Origin: Nostoc calcicola FACHB-3891
Lineage (GTDB): Bacteria; Cyanobacteriota; Cyanobacteriia; Cyanobacteriales; Nostocaceae
Direction of reading: 5' to 3'
DNA length: 64,000 nt
Assembly (NCBI RefSeq): GCF_014697355.1
Contig: NZ_JACJRQ010000029.1
Span: 1 to 64,000 of the forward strand
In this document: piece after piece, positions 1-8,066 of the stretch
Layout of the letters: each line of letters begins with the position of its first letter
How positions within the stretch are numbered: position 1 is the first letter of the stretch
Notes under the pieces: generated by a model
The model's input: only the letters and a program-made list of their open reading frames with translations
Database searches by the model: none
Told to the model about the DNA's origin: nothing
Made by a program: the position numbers and the translations under genes

Positions 1-61
1 TCTAAAAATACGCTTTGTTAGTATGTATGAGAATTTTATAGCCTGAAAGCCTTTCAGAGCA

Positions 62-1606
62 GTGCTTTCAGCCTATCTTGCCCCTAGTGACAGCTTCGCT
101 AGATCCACGCCATATAACGGGATGGCATTTGATATTCCATTTATTATTGCTCGATGCAACTTGCACGGTATAAAACACCCATTTAAAGTTACATCCAAAC
201 CTCGGACTATCCGTACCGCTCAAGTACGCGGCGAACCATTAAAAATTCAGGAAGTATTCATCCAAAATAGCCAACATGTAGACATTTATATCTGCGTTCT
301 CAGGTGGGATTTTGTAGCCAAAAAGCTAACTAACAGCAGATCGCTCAAAAAGGCTGCATTGGACATGGGACTACGCCAGAACACCAGACTGGTTCTGCCC
401 TATGAAGAAATCCTCGCTTGTTGGAAAGATGGCCCCAATAGTAAGGGGTGGAAACGCCTGAAAGAGTATCTTGTATATGATCTCGAAGACACTCGGTTAA
501 TTGCTAACAGACTTGTACCTTCATATTATTACGAAGCGCTAATCATACCGGGAATGAACCTTCAGCAGCTAGCACTTGCTGGTAATGGTACTAAATGGGA
601 GCGAATATTTGAGCATCATTATCCAGGTTATAAACCAAAACCCGATCGCAAGTACAAATTCCAAGGAGGGATGGCCTACTCTATCCCTGGACTGTATAGA
701 AGGGTTGGATATGCAGATATTAGCTCAATGCATCCTTGGGCAATGCTAGATAAGGGTATTTGCTCAATTAAAGATACAGAACGTATTGGGCTAAGTATCC
801 TGCAATATTTGGTGAACGAAAAATCTAGACTGGAACAACTTGCATCTGCTGGAGATATTGCTGCCAAGGAAAAGAGAGAATCCGTCAAGGTTTTAGCTAA
901 CTCCGAGTTTGGATTCTTCGGCACATCTGAACTCGCCTTCAATGATATGGAGGCTGCTGCATTAGTTACAGCCTACAGTCGGAAAGTACTCAAGCTAATG
1001 ATTGAAATTATCACTCTACACGGCGGTACTCCAGTGGAAGTTGACACCGACGGAGTGTTCTTCACCCATCCCAACCCAGAGAAGGTACGTAGTTTACTTC
1101 AATCTCAATTGCCTGAAGGGATAACGGTCAAACTAGAGTTTATCGCCGACGCTATGTTTATTCCGGAACGAGGAACCAAAAACTACCTTTTATGGCTTCC
1201 ATACGGGAAAATCATCACCAAAGGCAACTGGCGCAACCGCGATCGCTCTCAACTGGAAAAAGAGTTTTCCATTCAGTATCTAACCCTGCTAATTCAAAAT
1301 GTATCAGCAGCAGAAGATTATCATGCACACGTCAAATCCCAGATTTTATCAAGGGAATACCCAAAAGAACAACTTGCAATCACCCGCAAAATTAAAGAGG
1401 GTGAAAAAGAAATTCTCAAATTAGGAAAACCTGGAGATGTAGTAACTTACTACTACGGAATTAGAGGCATAACTGATATCAGCGGTAATGAGAGTTATTC
1501 ACGTCAATACTATCTTGACCTTATCGAAAAAAGGCGAGAAGAAATCCTCAAAATAGCCGCTCCTGAAACACTAGAAGGTAACAAACGTCAGTTATCTCTT
1601 TTCTAA
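62..1606 (+). CDS. Family B DNA polymerase, 5' end incomplete or disrupted
   Basis: Template-directed DNA synthesis, compact plasmid/phage-type family B enzyme. In order I see Exo II YNGMAFDIPF (D24), Exo III YDLED (Y139-D143), motif A YADISSMHP (D219), motif B KVLANSEFG (K276), motif C VDTDGVFF (D328, D330) and the KxY-type KNYLLW (K373). The last five residues, QLSLF, fit the bacterial beta-clamp binding consensus; E. coli Pol II ends in the comparable QLGLF. Exo I (DxE) is absent, and all three forward frames just upstream contain stops, so the exonuclease domain is either broken or was lost. The GTG start is only the first in-frame candidate. It opens a + strand cluster with clamp-loader genes, which supports a replicative role. 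The family call is firm; activity of the exonuclease is doubtful. Confidence 0.85.
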   Translation: MLSAYLAPSDSFARSTPYNGMAFDIPFIIARCNLHGIKHPFKVTSKPRTIRTAQVRGEPLKIQEVFIQNSQHVDIYICVLRWDFVAKKLTNSRSLKKAALDMGLRQNTRLVLPYEEILACWKDGPNSKGWKRLKEYLVYDLEDTRLIANRLVPSYYYEALIIPGMNLQQLALAGNGTKWERIFEHHYPGYKPKPDRKYKFQGGMAYSIPGLYRRVGYADISSMHPWAMLDKGICSIKDTERIGLSILQYLVNEKSRLEQLASAGDIAAKEKRESVKVLANSEFGFFGTSELAFNDMEAAALVTAYSRKVLKLMIEIITLHGGTPVEVDTDGVFFTHPNPEKVRSLLQSQLPEGITVKLEFIADAMFIPERGTKNYLLWLPYGKIITKGNWRNRDRSQLEKEFSIQYLTLLIQNVSAAEDYHAHVKSQILSREYPKEQLAITRKIKEGEKEILKLGKPGDVVTYYYGIRGITDISGNESYSRQYYLDLIEKRREEILKIAAPETLEGNKRQLSLF

Positions 1607-1695
1607 ATGAACAAAGTTGAGATTTTACGTAAATCTCGAAGTCACCAAATATAAAGGTTTTTTCAAATTCATACATTCTCACTTGTCTGTAACTA

Positions 1696-2478
1696 ATGAA
1701 AAATAAATCCTCCGATCGCAAGCCCCGGCTTAATAAAAAGCAAAGGGCTTGGGTAAACTCATTCCTTTCATCTCATTCTAATGCCAAAGTTAGAACTATC
1801 TACGAATTAGATGGCGATCGCGTTGTTGAAATTGAGTGGTGGGAAAATACAAATCCAATAATATTAGACCCAAAAACCTACATTCAAGGAATTATCAGCT
1901 ACAAGATGCGGGTCAAACTAAGGAAATTTGGCGATGCGAGAAAAACAGCCGAGTTCTCGTACCGGATCACCCCACCAGAAAAACGAAGTGCATCATGGCA
2001 CTTAACAGGTCAACTCTCTCTAGAACTTCCCCAGTGTTACGAAGTTGCAGACCCAAATAACCCAGTTATCGTTAAACCAAAAAGGAGGAATACTAAAACC
2101 AAGAAAGTTAAAAAATTAATTCAGCATACTCTTCCTCTATCAGGAATTAGTGCCCAACTTCATACTATGAATATCGAAGATGGTGGTGTTCCTTTATCAG
2201 AACAAGAACTATTACTAGAAAGGGTATCACACCTGAATTTAGATACTGGTAAAGAGACTAAAATTCCAGGAGCTATAGTCAAAATTCTTTCCAAGAAAAA
2301 AGCCAGCTTAAAGGAGTGGGAAACAGCTATTGCTCTATATGAGGTAACTGGTTATAGTGGAGTAATAGAGTACCTCCAACAATTAGATTCTTGGCGGAAA
2401 TATTTGGGTACTCAACCAGTAGAAAACACTGTTGAGAAAGTCTCAAATCATAAGTCAGTACAGTCAGGACAAAATTAA
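1696..2478 (+). CDS. Conserved-looking hypothetical protein between polB and holA
   Basis: I do not recognise this 260-residue protein. It has a basic N terminus, a strongly basic stretch at about residues 127-140 (KPKRRNTKTKKVKK) that could contact nucleic acid, and a mostly helical C-terminal third. No signal peptide, membrane segment or catalytic motif is visible. It starts with ATG 90 bp after the polymerase stop and is followed by holA on the same strand, so it is probably co-transcribed with replication genes and may be an accessory factor. That role is inferred from position only. Confidence 0.6.
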   Translation: MKNKSSDRKPRLNKKQRAWVNSFLSSHSNAKVRTIYELDGDRVVEIEWWENTNPIILDPKTYIQGIISYKMRVKLRKFGDARKTAEFSYRITPPEKRSASWHLTGQLSLELPQCYEVADPNNPVIVKPKRRNTKTKKVKKLIQHTLPLSGISAQLHTMNIEDGGVPLSEQELLLERVSHLNLDTGKETKIPGAIVKILSKKKASLKEWETAIALYEVTGYSGVIEYLQQLDSWRKYLGTQPVENTVEKVSNHKSVQSGQN

Positions 2479-2622
2479 GTGTAAGTATTTGCTGATCGCT
2501 ATATTTTACTAGCGGCTATATAACAAATACTAAGGATATGGAAAGAGTTACTACTAACTCTTATTTTTTTAAACCACCGCTTCCAACTAACGCTTAATAA
2601 ATAAATGTTTATCGAATCTATC

Positions 2623-3582
2623 ATGACTGTATATCTATACTACGGCGAAGATAGCTACTCACTCAATCAAAAAATTGATTATTTAGTTAATCAAAATGTT
2701 CATGCGGAATGGAAAGCTTTCAATTACGTCAAGCTATCTGGAAATGAGAAAAATATTGCTGCCAAGGTCTTTACCGAGGTTATGACTTTGCCCTTTGGAG
2801 AAGGTAACAAAATTATTCATACAGACAGCGACTCTCTAATTGGAAGTTTATCAAATGAAGATAATAACCAAGAACTTGAAAATCAACTTTCCCGAATACC
2901 TTCAAGCAACATTCTTCTAATTACTGGTAATAAAAAGCCAGATTCGCGCAGGACAGTAGTAAAAACTATCCTAAAATATGCCCAACAAGAAGAGTTTCCC
3001 CTGATCTCTAGTTGGGATAAAAAGGGGATAGTTAACTTGATAGGAAAGTATGCAGCTACCCATCAAGTTAAACTCACGCCAGATATTACTGATTACCTAG
3101 CTGAAGCAATTGGTAATAATACTGCACGAGCCGATAGCGAATTCGCTAAACTTGCTGTTTATGCAAGGGGAAAAATAATCTCTGTTGAGGAAGTAAAACA
3201 GCTCGTTGGTAATCATAATACTGACTACCTAAAGCTTACTATTGCTATGTTAAGAAACCATCCAAATTTGGCAGTAGTGCAGGTATCTAAACTACTAGAT
3301 AATAATGAACACCCGCTCAAAATAGTAGCAACACTTACCTCTATTTTCCGCACTTGGTTAATAACCAAAGCTGGGGTAGAAACTAAATTATCTGATACGA
3401 AGATTGCAGAAATAGCCGAACTGAAAAACCCTAAAAGATTGTATTACCTCAAAGATGAAGTCAAGTTTGTAGGCGTTCAAAAGCTTAAACACAGCCTTAC
3501 TTTACTTGTACAACTCGAAGCCGAACTCAAAAGCGGAGTTGACAACCTAACCAGTCGAATTGCTGAAATTTCTACGATTTGA
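2623..3582 (+). CDS. holA: DNA polymerase III delta subunit (clamp loader)
   Basis: HolA-type protein: the delta subunit opens the beta sliding clamp as part of the clamp-loader complex. The N terminus MTVYLYYGEDSYSL matches the start of cyanobacterial delta subunits (short beta strand, then GED), so I choose the ATG that begins there rather than the one 18 bp upstream. A three-domain layout is plausible: N-terminal non-catalytic AAA-like part (first ~140 residues, with ILLITGNKKPDSRR), a middle helical part (ADSEFAKLAVYARG) and a C-terminal collar region (ISTLTSIFRTW-like helices). Length (~319) is usual. A TnpB element sits between it and holB, which likely once followed directly. Probably a plasmid-specific paralogue of the chromosomal subunit. 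Confidence 0.8.
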   Translation: MTVYLYYGEDSYSLNQKIDYLVNQNVHAEWKAFNYVKLSGNEKNIAAKVFTEVMTLPFGEGNKIIHTDSDSLIGSLSNEDNNQELENQLSRIPSSNILLITGNKKPDSRRTVVKTILKYAQQEEFPLISSWDKKGIVNLIGKYAATHQVKLTPDITDYLAEAIGNNTARADSEFAKLAVYARGKIISVEEVKQLVGNHNTDYLKLTIAMLRNHPNLAVVQVSKLLDNNEHPLKIVATLTSIFRTWLITKAGVETKLSDTKIAEIAELKNPKRLYYLKDEVKFVGVQKLKHSLTLLVQLEAELKSGVDNLTSRIAEISTI

Positions 3583-5005
3583 CATCCTCTCGCCGCTAAC
3601 CGCAAGCGGTGTAGCGGGAGATTCCTAAACCTCACGACTTAGATTTCTGTTTCCTTCCATTGCTGGATTTTCGCAACTGCCCTTTAGACTTATGCCTATC
3701 AGGTCTTACGTTCGCTCCACAGACTGTAACGGTGTGTCCCACCGCCAAAAGATTCCGGCTGGCATTGATGTCCCTGTCGTGGTGTGTTCCGCAGTTGGGA
3801 CAGTCCCACTCTCTGATATTCAATGGCAGCTTATCAACAACATGCCCACAATTCCCACAGCGTTTAGAACTGGGAAACCATCGGTCAATTTTTACCAAGT
3901 TTCGACCATACCAATTGGCTTTATATTCCAATTGCCTTACCAACTCGCCCCATGCAGCGTCACTAATAGCACGAGCAAGCTTGGGATTTTTGACCATGTT
4001 CTTAACCGCCAAATCCTCAACTACTATCGTTTGGTTTTCACGAATCAGTCGAGTTGTCAGCTTATGCAGATGGTCAATTCTTACGTCAGAGATTTTAGCT
4101 TGGATTTGCGCTACTTTGAGTCTTGCCTTATCTCGGTTACGAGAGGACTTTTGTTTACGACTCAAAGACTTTTGCGCTTTCCTCAACTTTTGATAATGCT
4201 TGTCAAACGCTTTGGGATTAGCAATCTTTTCACCTGTACTCAGGGTAACGAGACTGCTAATGCCAACATCCAGTCCCACAGCACTATCAACTGGTTGCAA
4301 AGCTTCGTTCGTTGGATCGTTGATTCGCAAACTAACAAACCAACGTCCAGAAGGCTCAAGTCTAACTGTGATGGTTGTAGGTTCACATCCCTTGGGAAGT
4401 TGCCTAGACCATTTAATTGGCAATGGGTCAAAACATTTAGCCAAGTAGACTTGCCCATCTTTCCACCGGAAAGCAGATTTAGTAAACTCTGCGCTGCCAC
4501 CACTACGTTTCTTTTTGAAGTTGGGGTATTTCGCCCTACCAGCAAAGAAGTTAGTGAAAGCAGTTTGCAGATGTCTCAAACCTTGTTGCAGTGGTACGCA
4601 GCTAACCTCATTCAAAAACTGGAGGTCATCAAGTTTTTTCCACTGCGTCAACATAGCAGAAGACTGAATGTAATCAACCTTCTGTTGTCTCTCATACCAA
4701 GCCTCGGTTCTCGCCGCCAAAGCTTTGTTAAATACCAACCGCACACAACCAATTGTCCGACGCAATATCTGTTCTTGCTCGGCAGTTGGATACACTCTGT
4801 AGCGGTAGGCTTTTTCCATACTTCACATTTTACCATTAAATCTGTGAAATACGTACAACCCGCTATGCACCAAAGTTCATTTACTCACTCGTCGCTCACC
4901 CCGTCGTCTGTCGTTCGCACTCCACAACTCGACTCAGGGGTGAGGCTTCTCGCTCGTCCCCATTCCTCTCACCGCCAAACTGCGTTGTGGCGGGAGTCTC
5001 CTGGG
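3583..5005 (-). mobile_element. IS200/IS605-type element with tnpB only
   Basis: Single-gene TnpB element lying exactly in the gap between holA and holB. Ends are approximate. At the tnpB 3' side there is a strong hairpin at 3593-3617 (CCGCTAACCGC paired with GCGGTGTAGCGG), at the 5' side a weaker one at 4972-4993 (CCGCCA / TGGCGG), as expected for subterminal hairpins of the family. No tnpA is present, so movement would need a helper. The region around the tnpB 3' end is where the family encodes its guide (omega/re) RNA; that RNA is inferred, not seen. Confidence 0.7.
3632..4819 (-). CDS. tnpB: TnpB RNA-guided nuclease-like protein (first copy)
   Basis: IS200/IS605-family OrfB, 395 residues. 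RuvC-like catalytic residues are all visible: GLDVGI (D), VVEDLAV (E) and DRDINASRN (D), with a C-terminal zinc ribbon CGNCG...CPNCG between the last two. The N terminus MEKAYRYRVYPT is the usual start of the family. Known TnpB proteins are RNA-guided DNA nucleases that help retain their element. The gene is full length and opposite to the replication genes around it. Only about 30% or so similar by eye to the second TnpB nearby, so the two elements arrived independently. Confidence 0.92.
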   Translation of the reverse strand: MEKAYRYRVYPTAEQEQILRRTIGCVRLVFNKALAARTEAWYERQQKVDYIQSSAMLTQWKKLDDLQFLNEVSCVPLQQGLRHLQTAFTNFFAGRAKYPNFKKKRSGGSAEFTKSAFRWKDGQVYLAKCFDPLPIKWSRQLPKGCEPTTITVRLEPSGRWFVSLRINDPTNEALQPVDSAVGLDVGISSLVTLSTGEKIANPKAFDKHYQKLRKAQKSLSRKQKSSRNRDKARLKVAQIQAKISDVRIDHLHKLTTRLIRENQTIVVEDLAVKNMVKNPKLARAISDAAWGELVRQLEYKANWYGRNLVKIDRWFPSSKRCGNCGHVVDKLPLNIREWDCPNCGTHHDRDINASRNLLAVGHTVTVCGANVRPDRHKSKGQLRKSSNGRKQKSKS

Positions 5006-5013
5006 GGTGTTAG

Positions 5014-5862
5014 ATGAAAAACAACCCATTTACAGAAATCACCGGACAGCATACCGCCAAACTTCTCCTGACTGAAGCAATCGAACAGAATAAAATTGCT
5101 CCTGCATACCTATTTAGCAGTCAAGTTGAGGGAGTGGGGAAAGGAAAAACTGCTCTGGCGATCGCAACTGAGATCGCAGGAGAAAATAACCATCTAGACA
5201 TCTTACAAATCAAACCAACCCATCCCGAAAACACCTCCCAGCAGAAAGGTATACCTGCTATTCGAGTAGAACAGGTGCGCGAGGTAATTGAATTTCTTTC
5301 AACTAGTGCAGTCAAGGCCAAGCAAAAGGTGGTGATTATCCACGAAGCAGATATGCTCAACCCTACCGCCGCCAACAAACTTCTCAAGACGCTGGAAGAA
5401 CCGAAAACTGGAACATTTATCCTGATCTCGTCCTATCCTCAAAAGCTATTACCCACTATCAAGAGTAGGTGTCAAATCATACCTTTCCAAAGGTTAACTG
5501 ATGAGGAGGTTATTTCTGTTCTGAAAGACCAACAAATCGAGGTAACAGAAAAAATACTAGCTATGAGTTCAGGCAGTCCTGGTCAAGCGATCGCCAATAT
5601 CACAATGTTAGCTTCCATCTCAACAGAAATCACAAGTCAACTGGAAGTACCTCCTGACGATATCCTCAACGCACTCAGTTTGAGTAACTCCATCTCAAGC
5701 TGGAATCACGAGACACAATTATGGCTGCTTACCTACTTGCAACACAACTGGTGGCAAAAATTAAAAAGCACTCAATTGCTAGCTAAATTCACTCAAGCAA
5801 GGAAGCAATTGCTGCATCACGTTAGTCCTAGAAGCGTTTGGGATAACCTACTTCTGCCATAG
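5014..5862 (+). CDS. holB: DNA polymerase III delta' subunit (clamp loader)
   Basis: HolB-like AAA+ clamp-loader subunit, 282 residues. Visible features: LFSSQVEGVGKGKT (Walker-A region, residues 33-46), VVIIHEAD in the Walker-B place (DEAD changed to HEAD), LEEP (127-130) and the SRC motif KSRCQ (150-154) that supplies the arginine finger to a neighbouring ATPase. The degenerate ATP site is usual for delta'. The zinc module seen in many DnaX/HolB proteins is not evident. It begins only a few bases beyond the end of the TnpB element, so its former promoter or coupling to holA may have been altered. With holA it suggests a plasmid-supplied part of the clamp loader; DnaX itself is not in the window. 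Confidence 0.82.
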   Translation: MKNNPFTEITGQHTAKLLLTEAIEQNKIAPAYLFSSQVEGVGKGKTALAIATEIAGENNHLDILQIKPTHPENTSQQKGIPAIRVEQVREVIEFLSTSAVKAKQKVVIIHEADMLNPTAANKLLKTLEEPKTGTFILISSYPQKLLPTIKSRCQIIPFQRLTDEEVISVLKDQQIEVTEKILAMSSGSPGQAIANITMLASISTEITSQLEVPPDDILNALSLSNSISSWNHETQLWLLTYLQHNWWQKLKSTQLLAKFTQARKQLLHHVSPRSVWDNLLLP

Positions 5863-5899
5863 CAAAACCCATCCATTTTGAACCTCGTATGACTAGAAG

Positions 5900-7180
5900 T
5901 CACGCGATTCCTGCTTCAACGATCTCCGCCTGAATTGCTCCAGGACTTACAAGTTCTCCACAGACGTTTAGAGCCTCCGGGATACCCACGGCGGCTGTCT
6001 TGGAAAGTCCCCTCAACGGGGGGAACCCCCACACGGGGCTTTCCGCTATTAATCTTAACCCCTCACTCAGAATATTTAAACTTGCGTTTACGTCTCTCAA
6101 GTTGTGATTACCACAACTAGGACAAGACCATTCACGCAGCTTTAAATCTTTAACCAATGGGTTGATAAAACCACAATGATTACAAGTTTGAGATGAGGGA
6201 TAAAACGTGCCAACTTTCTGCACGATTCTGTCATGCCAAAGGGCTTTATATTCGAGCATGGTGACAAACTTAGTCCAACCAGCGTCTGAAATACTTAGGG
6301 CTAATTTGTGATTCTTCACCATGTTGGCCACTCGCAAATCTTCGATACAGATAATACTGTTTTCTTTGATTAACCGAGTTGACAACTTGTGCAAAAAGTC
6401 ATCTCTCAAATTCGTAATCCGTTCGTAGGTACGAGCCAGCTTGATTTTCGCTTTGACTCGATTACTACTACCTTTTACAGTGCGGGATAGTTTCTTATGT
6501 GCCTTGCGTAGCTTCCTTTTTTGAGTTATATAATATTTGGGATTATCTACCGTCTCGTTATTGCTAGTAACAAGATACGACTTAATTCCCAAGTCTAAAC
6601 CAATATTTTGAGTGACTTGGGGGTATTTCTGTATCTCTGTTTCACACAAAATACTAGCAATATACTTGCCCGTATTCGTGAGAGTAACAGTAACGTTCAC
6701 GATTTTTCCAGTAATTTCTTGAGAGTTGTAGAACTTTACCCATCCTAATTTTGGGAGTTTTAAACGATTCTCTATTACTTGAATATTGCCGTTGGTAAAA
6801 TTTGTTTTATAAGACTGCTTACACCCATACTTCTTTTTGAACTTAGGAAAACCTACATTTTTTTTGTTTTTATTTTTCTTGAGGTCAGCATTGGCGCAGC
6901 CGACGCAAGAGAAGAAATTTTTGTATGCTGTCTCTAAATTCTTAAGCGAGTTCTGTAAAGCAAATTTATCTACCTCTTTGAGCCATTCAATCTCTTTTTT
7001 AAGTAGAGTTAACTGCTGACTACAAGCGTTATAGTTTAACGCTTTTTTCTCAGTGCTATAGAACTCTTTTCTCAGTGCTAAAAAGCGGTTGTACACAAAC
7101 CTTGCACAGCCAATAGTCTTATTAATTAAGACTTGTTGATTGTGTGTAGGAATTAGTATAATCTTGAATGCTTTCTGCAC
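5900..7180 (-). CDS. tnpB: TnpB RNA-guided nuclease-like protein (second copy)
   Basis: OrfB of the IS200/IS605 family, 426 residues. The catalytic set is complete: [13 protein letters not shown] and LRDVNASLN, with zinc-ribbon cysteines CNHCG and CPSCG. It is longer than the first TnpB. The extra residues lie at two places that look like small palindromic repeat insertions kept in frame: CVGCANADL after residue ~90, and a GC-rich block near the C terminus ([22 protein letters not shown] about 5985-6053). The body is otherwise a normal TnpB, so nuclease function may survive. It lies opposite to the replication genes that flank it. Confidence 0.9.
   Translation of the reverse strand: MQKAFKIILIPTHNQQVLINKTIGCARFVYNRFLALRKEFYSTEKKALNYNACSQQLTLLKKEIEWLKEVDKFALQNSLKNLETAYKNFFSCVGCANADLKKNKNKKNVGFPKFKKKYGCKQSYKTNFTNGNIQVIENRLKLPKLGWVKFYNSQEITGKIVNVTVTLTNTGKYIASILCETEIQKYPQVTQNIGLDLGIKSYLVTSNNETVDNPKYYITQKRKLRKAHKKLSRTVKGSSNRVKAKIKLARTYERITNLRDDFLHKLSTRLIKENSIICIEDLRVANMVKNHKLALSISDAGWTKFVTMLEYKALWHDRIVQKVGTFYPSSQTCNHCGFINPLVKDLKLREWSCPSCGNHNLRDVNASLNILSEGLRLIAESPVWGFPPLRGLSKTAAVGIPEALNVCGELVSPGAIQAEIVEAGIA
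5985..6053. repeat. GC-rich palindromic repeat inside tnpB
   Basis: Contains GGAAAGTCCCC..GGGG..CCCC..GGGGCTTTCC, an interrupted palindrome of the kind scattered through nostocalean genomes. It adds codons to the TnpB C-terminal region without breaking the frame. Confidence 0.5.
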
Positions 7181-7358
7181 TTAGGACAACTTATTGAATG
7201 TGTTAAATACACTTGTATTGTAACACAAAGTCACGCTCAATATAGAGCGCCTCACTCATGAATGACTATAAGTCACGAGTGTGCAGCTTGTAGATATCAA
7301 AAAGCACTGCCAGTTAGAAGTATTTCTAGCTGGCAGTATTTATTTACACATAAGAAAT

Positions 7359-8033
7359 ATGAACCAGCAGCAAAGCTTATTCGATGTTGAAGAAACCATC
7401 CGTAACAGCAAAAGCCAAAAAGCTAGCGAAATTCTTACTCCTAGCACTAGAAAGATACTTCAGCTACTAACCAGCCAAGGGATTAACAAAGTTGTAACAG
7501 CCAGTCTACTTGATCTAGCAGGAGCAAGTCATGAAATTGTTCAATACATCGTCGGGCCAATTGTAACTCAGCAAAACGGCTGGCAACAGTCAATTCCGTC
7601 CTGGGTATGGCGTGCGATCGCAGTCGATAGATTAGATGCAGCATTAAAAGAGATAGACAAAGGAGAAGTAGGTAAACTCGCCTCTAGCAGCGAAGTTGTT
7701 GCACTTATGATGCCAATTGCTTTTGAAGTGCCGCTATCATCCGAATGGACAGATGTTTATCTCTGGGCAAGTCATGATGCCCTAGTCAGGCACAGACCTT
7801 TCAAGAATTTTAAATACGATAACCTGTGGGAAAAGATTGGTACAAGACCGATTCAGTATAACAAAATCTGCTCTGATTATGAAACCCTAGCTGCTGATAT
7901 CCGTTCCCGCATAGTCAAACACGCGGCGAAAGAAGGGTGGGGTAAAAGGTCGTCAAATAAGAACAAACACCCTGTTAAAGCAACTACAATTGAAAGTAAT
8001 ATTCAGATGGAGCAATTGTCACTGTTCTCGTGA
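7359..8033 (+). CDS. Hypothetical protein with clamp-binding-like motifs
   Basis: A 224-residue protein of unknown family. I start it at the ATG giving MNQQQSLFDVEE; an in-frame start 78 bp upstream lies within the TnpB element end and is unlikely. The C terminus reads MEQLSLFS, whose QLSLF is the same beta-clamp consensus found at the end of the polymerase upstream; the N-terminal QQSLFD is a weaker version. The middle is helical with many tryptophans (WQQSIPSWVWRAIAV) and no recognisable catalytic motif. Placed last in the replication cluster, it could be a clamp-associated accessory factor. The motif is seen; the function is inferred. Confidence 0.65.
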   Translation: MNQQQSLFDVEETIRNSKSQKASEILTPSTRKILQLLTSQGINKVVTASLLDLAGASHEIVQYIVGPIVTQQNGWQQSIPSWVWRAIAVDRLDAALKEIDKGEVGKLASSSEVVALMMPIAFEVPLSSEWTDVYLWASHDALVRHRPFKNFKYDNLWEKIGTRPIQYNKICSDYETLAADIRSRIVKHAAKEGWGKRSSNKNKHPVKATTIESNIQMEQLSLFS

Positions 8034-8066
8034 CATGACTCCGACCTGAAGGTACGGAGCATCTAA

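Larger units (their letters stand above)
5885..7280 (-). mobile_element. Second IS200/IS605-type element with tnpB only
   Basis: TnpB element between holB and the next replication-cluster gene. Related short hairpin sequences occur at both sides: TGACTAGAAGTCACGCG at 5890-5906 and TGACTATAAGTCACGAG at 7263-7279, which I take as the terminal/subterminal imperfect palindromes. No tnpA is present. Exact ends are not determined. Confidence 0.65.

Noticed and set aside
3692-5017. Long + strand open frame opposite the first tnpB
   Set aside because: It is antisense to a clearly coding TnpB with intact catalytic motifs; the translation has no family features.
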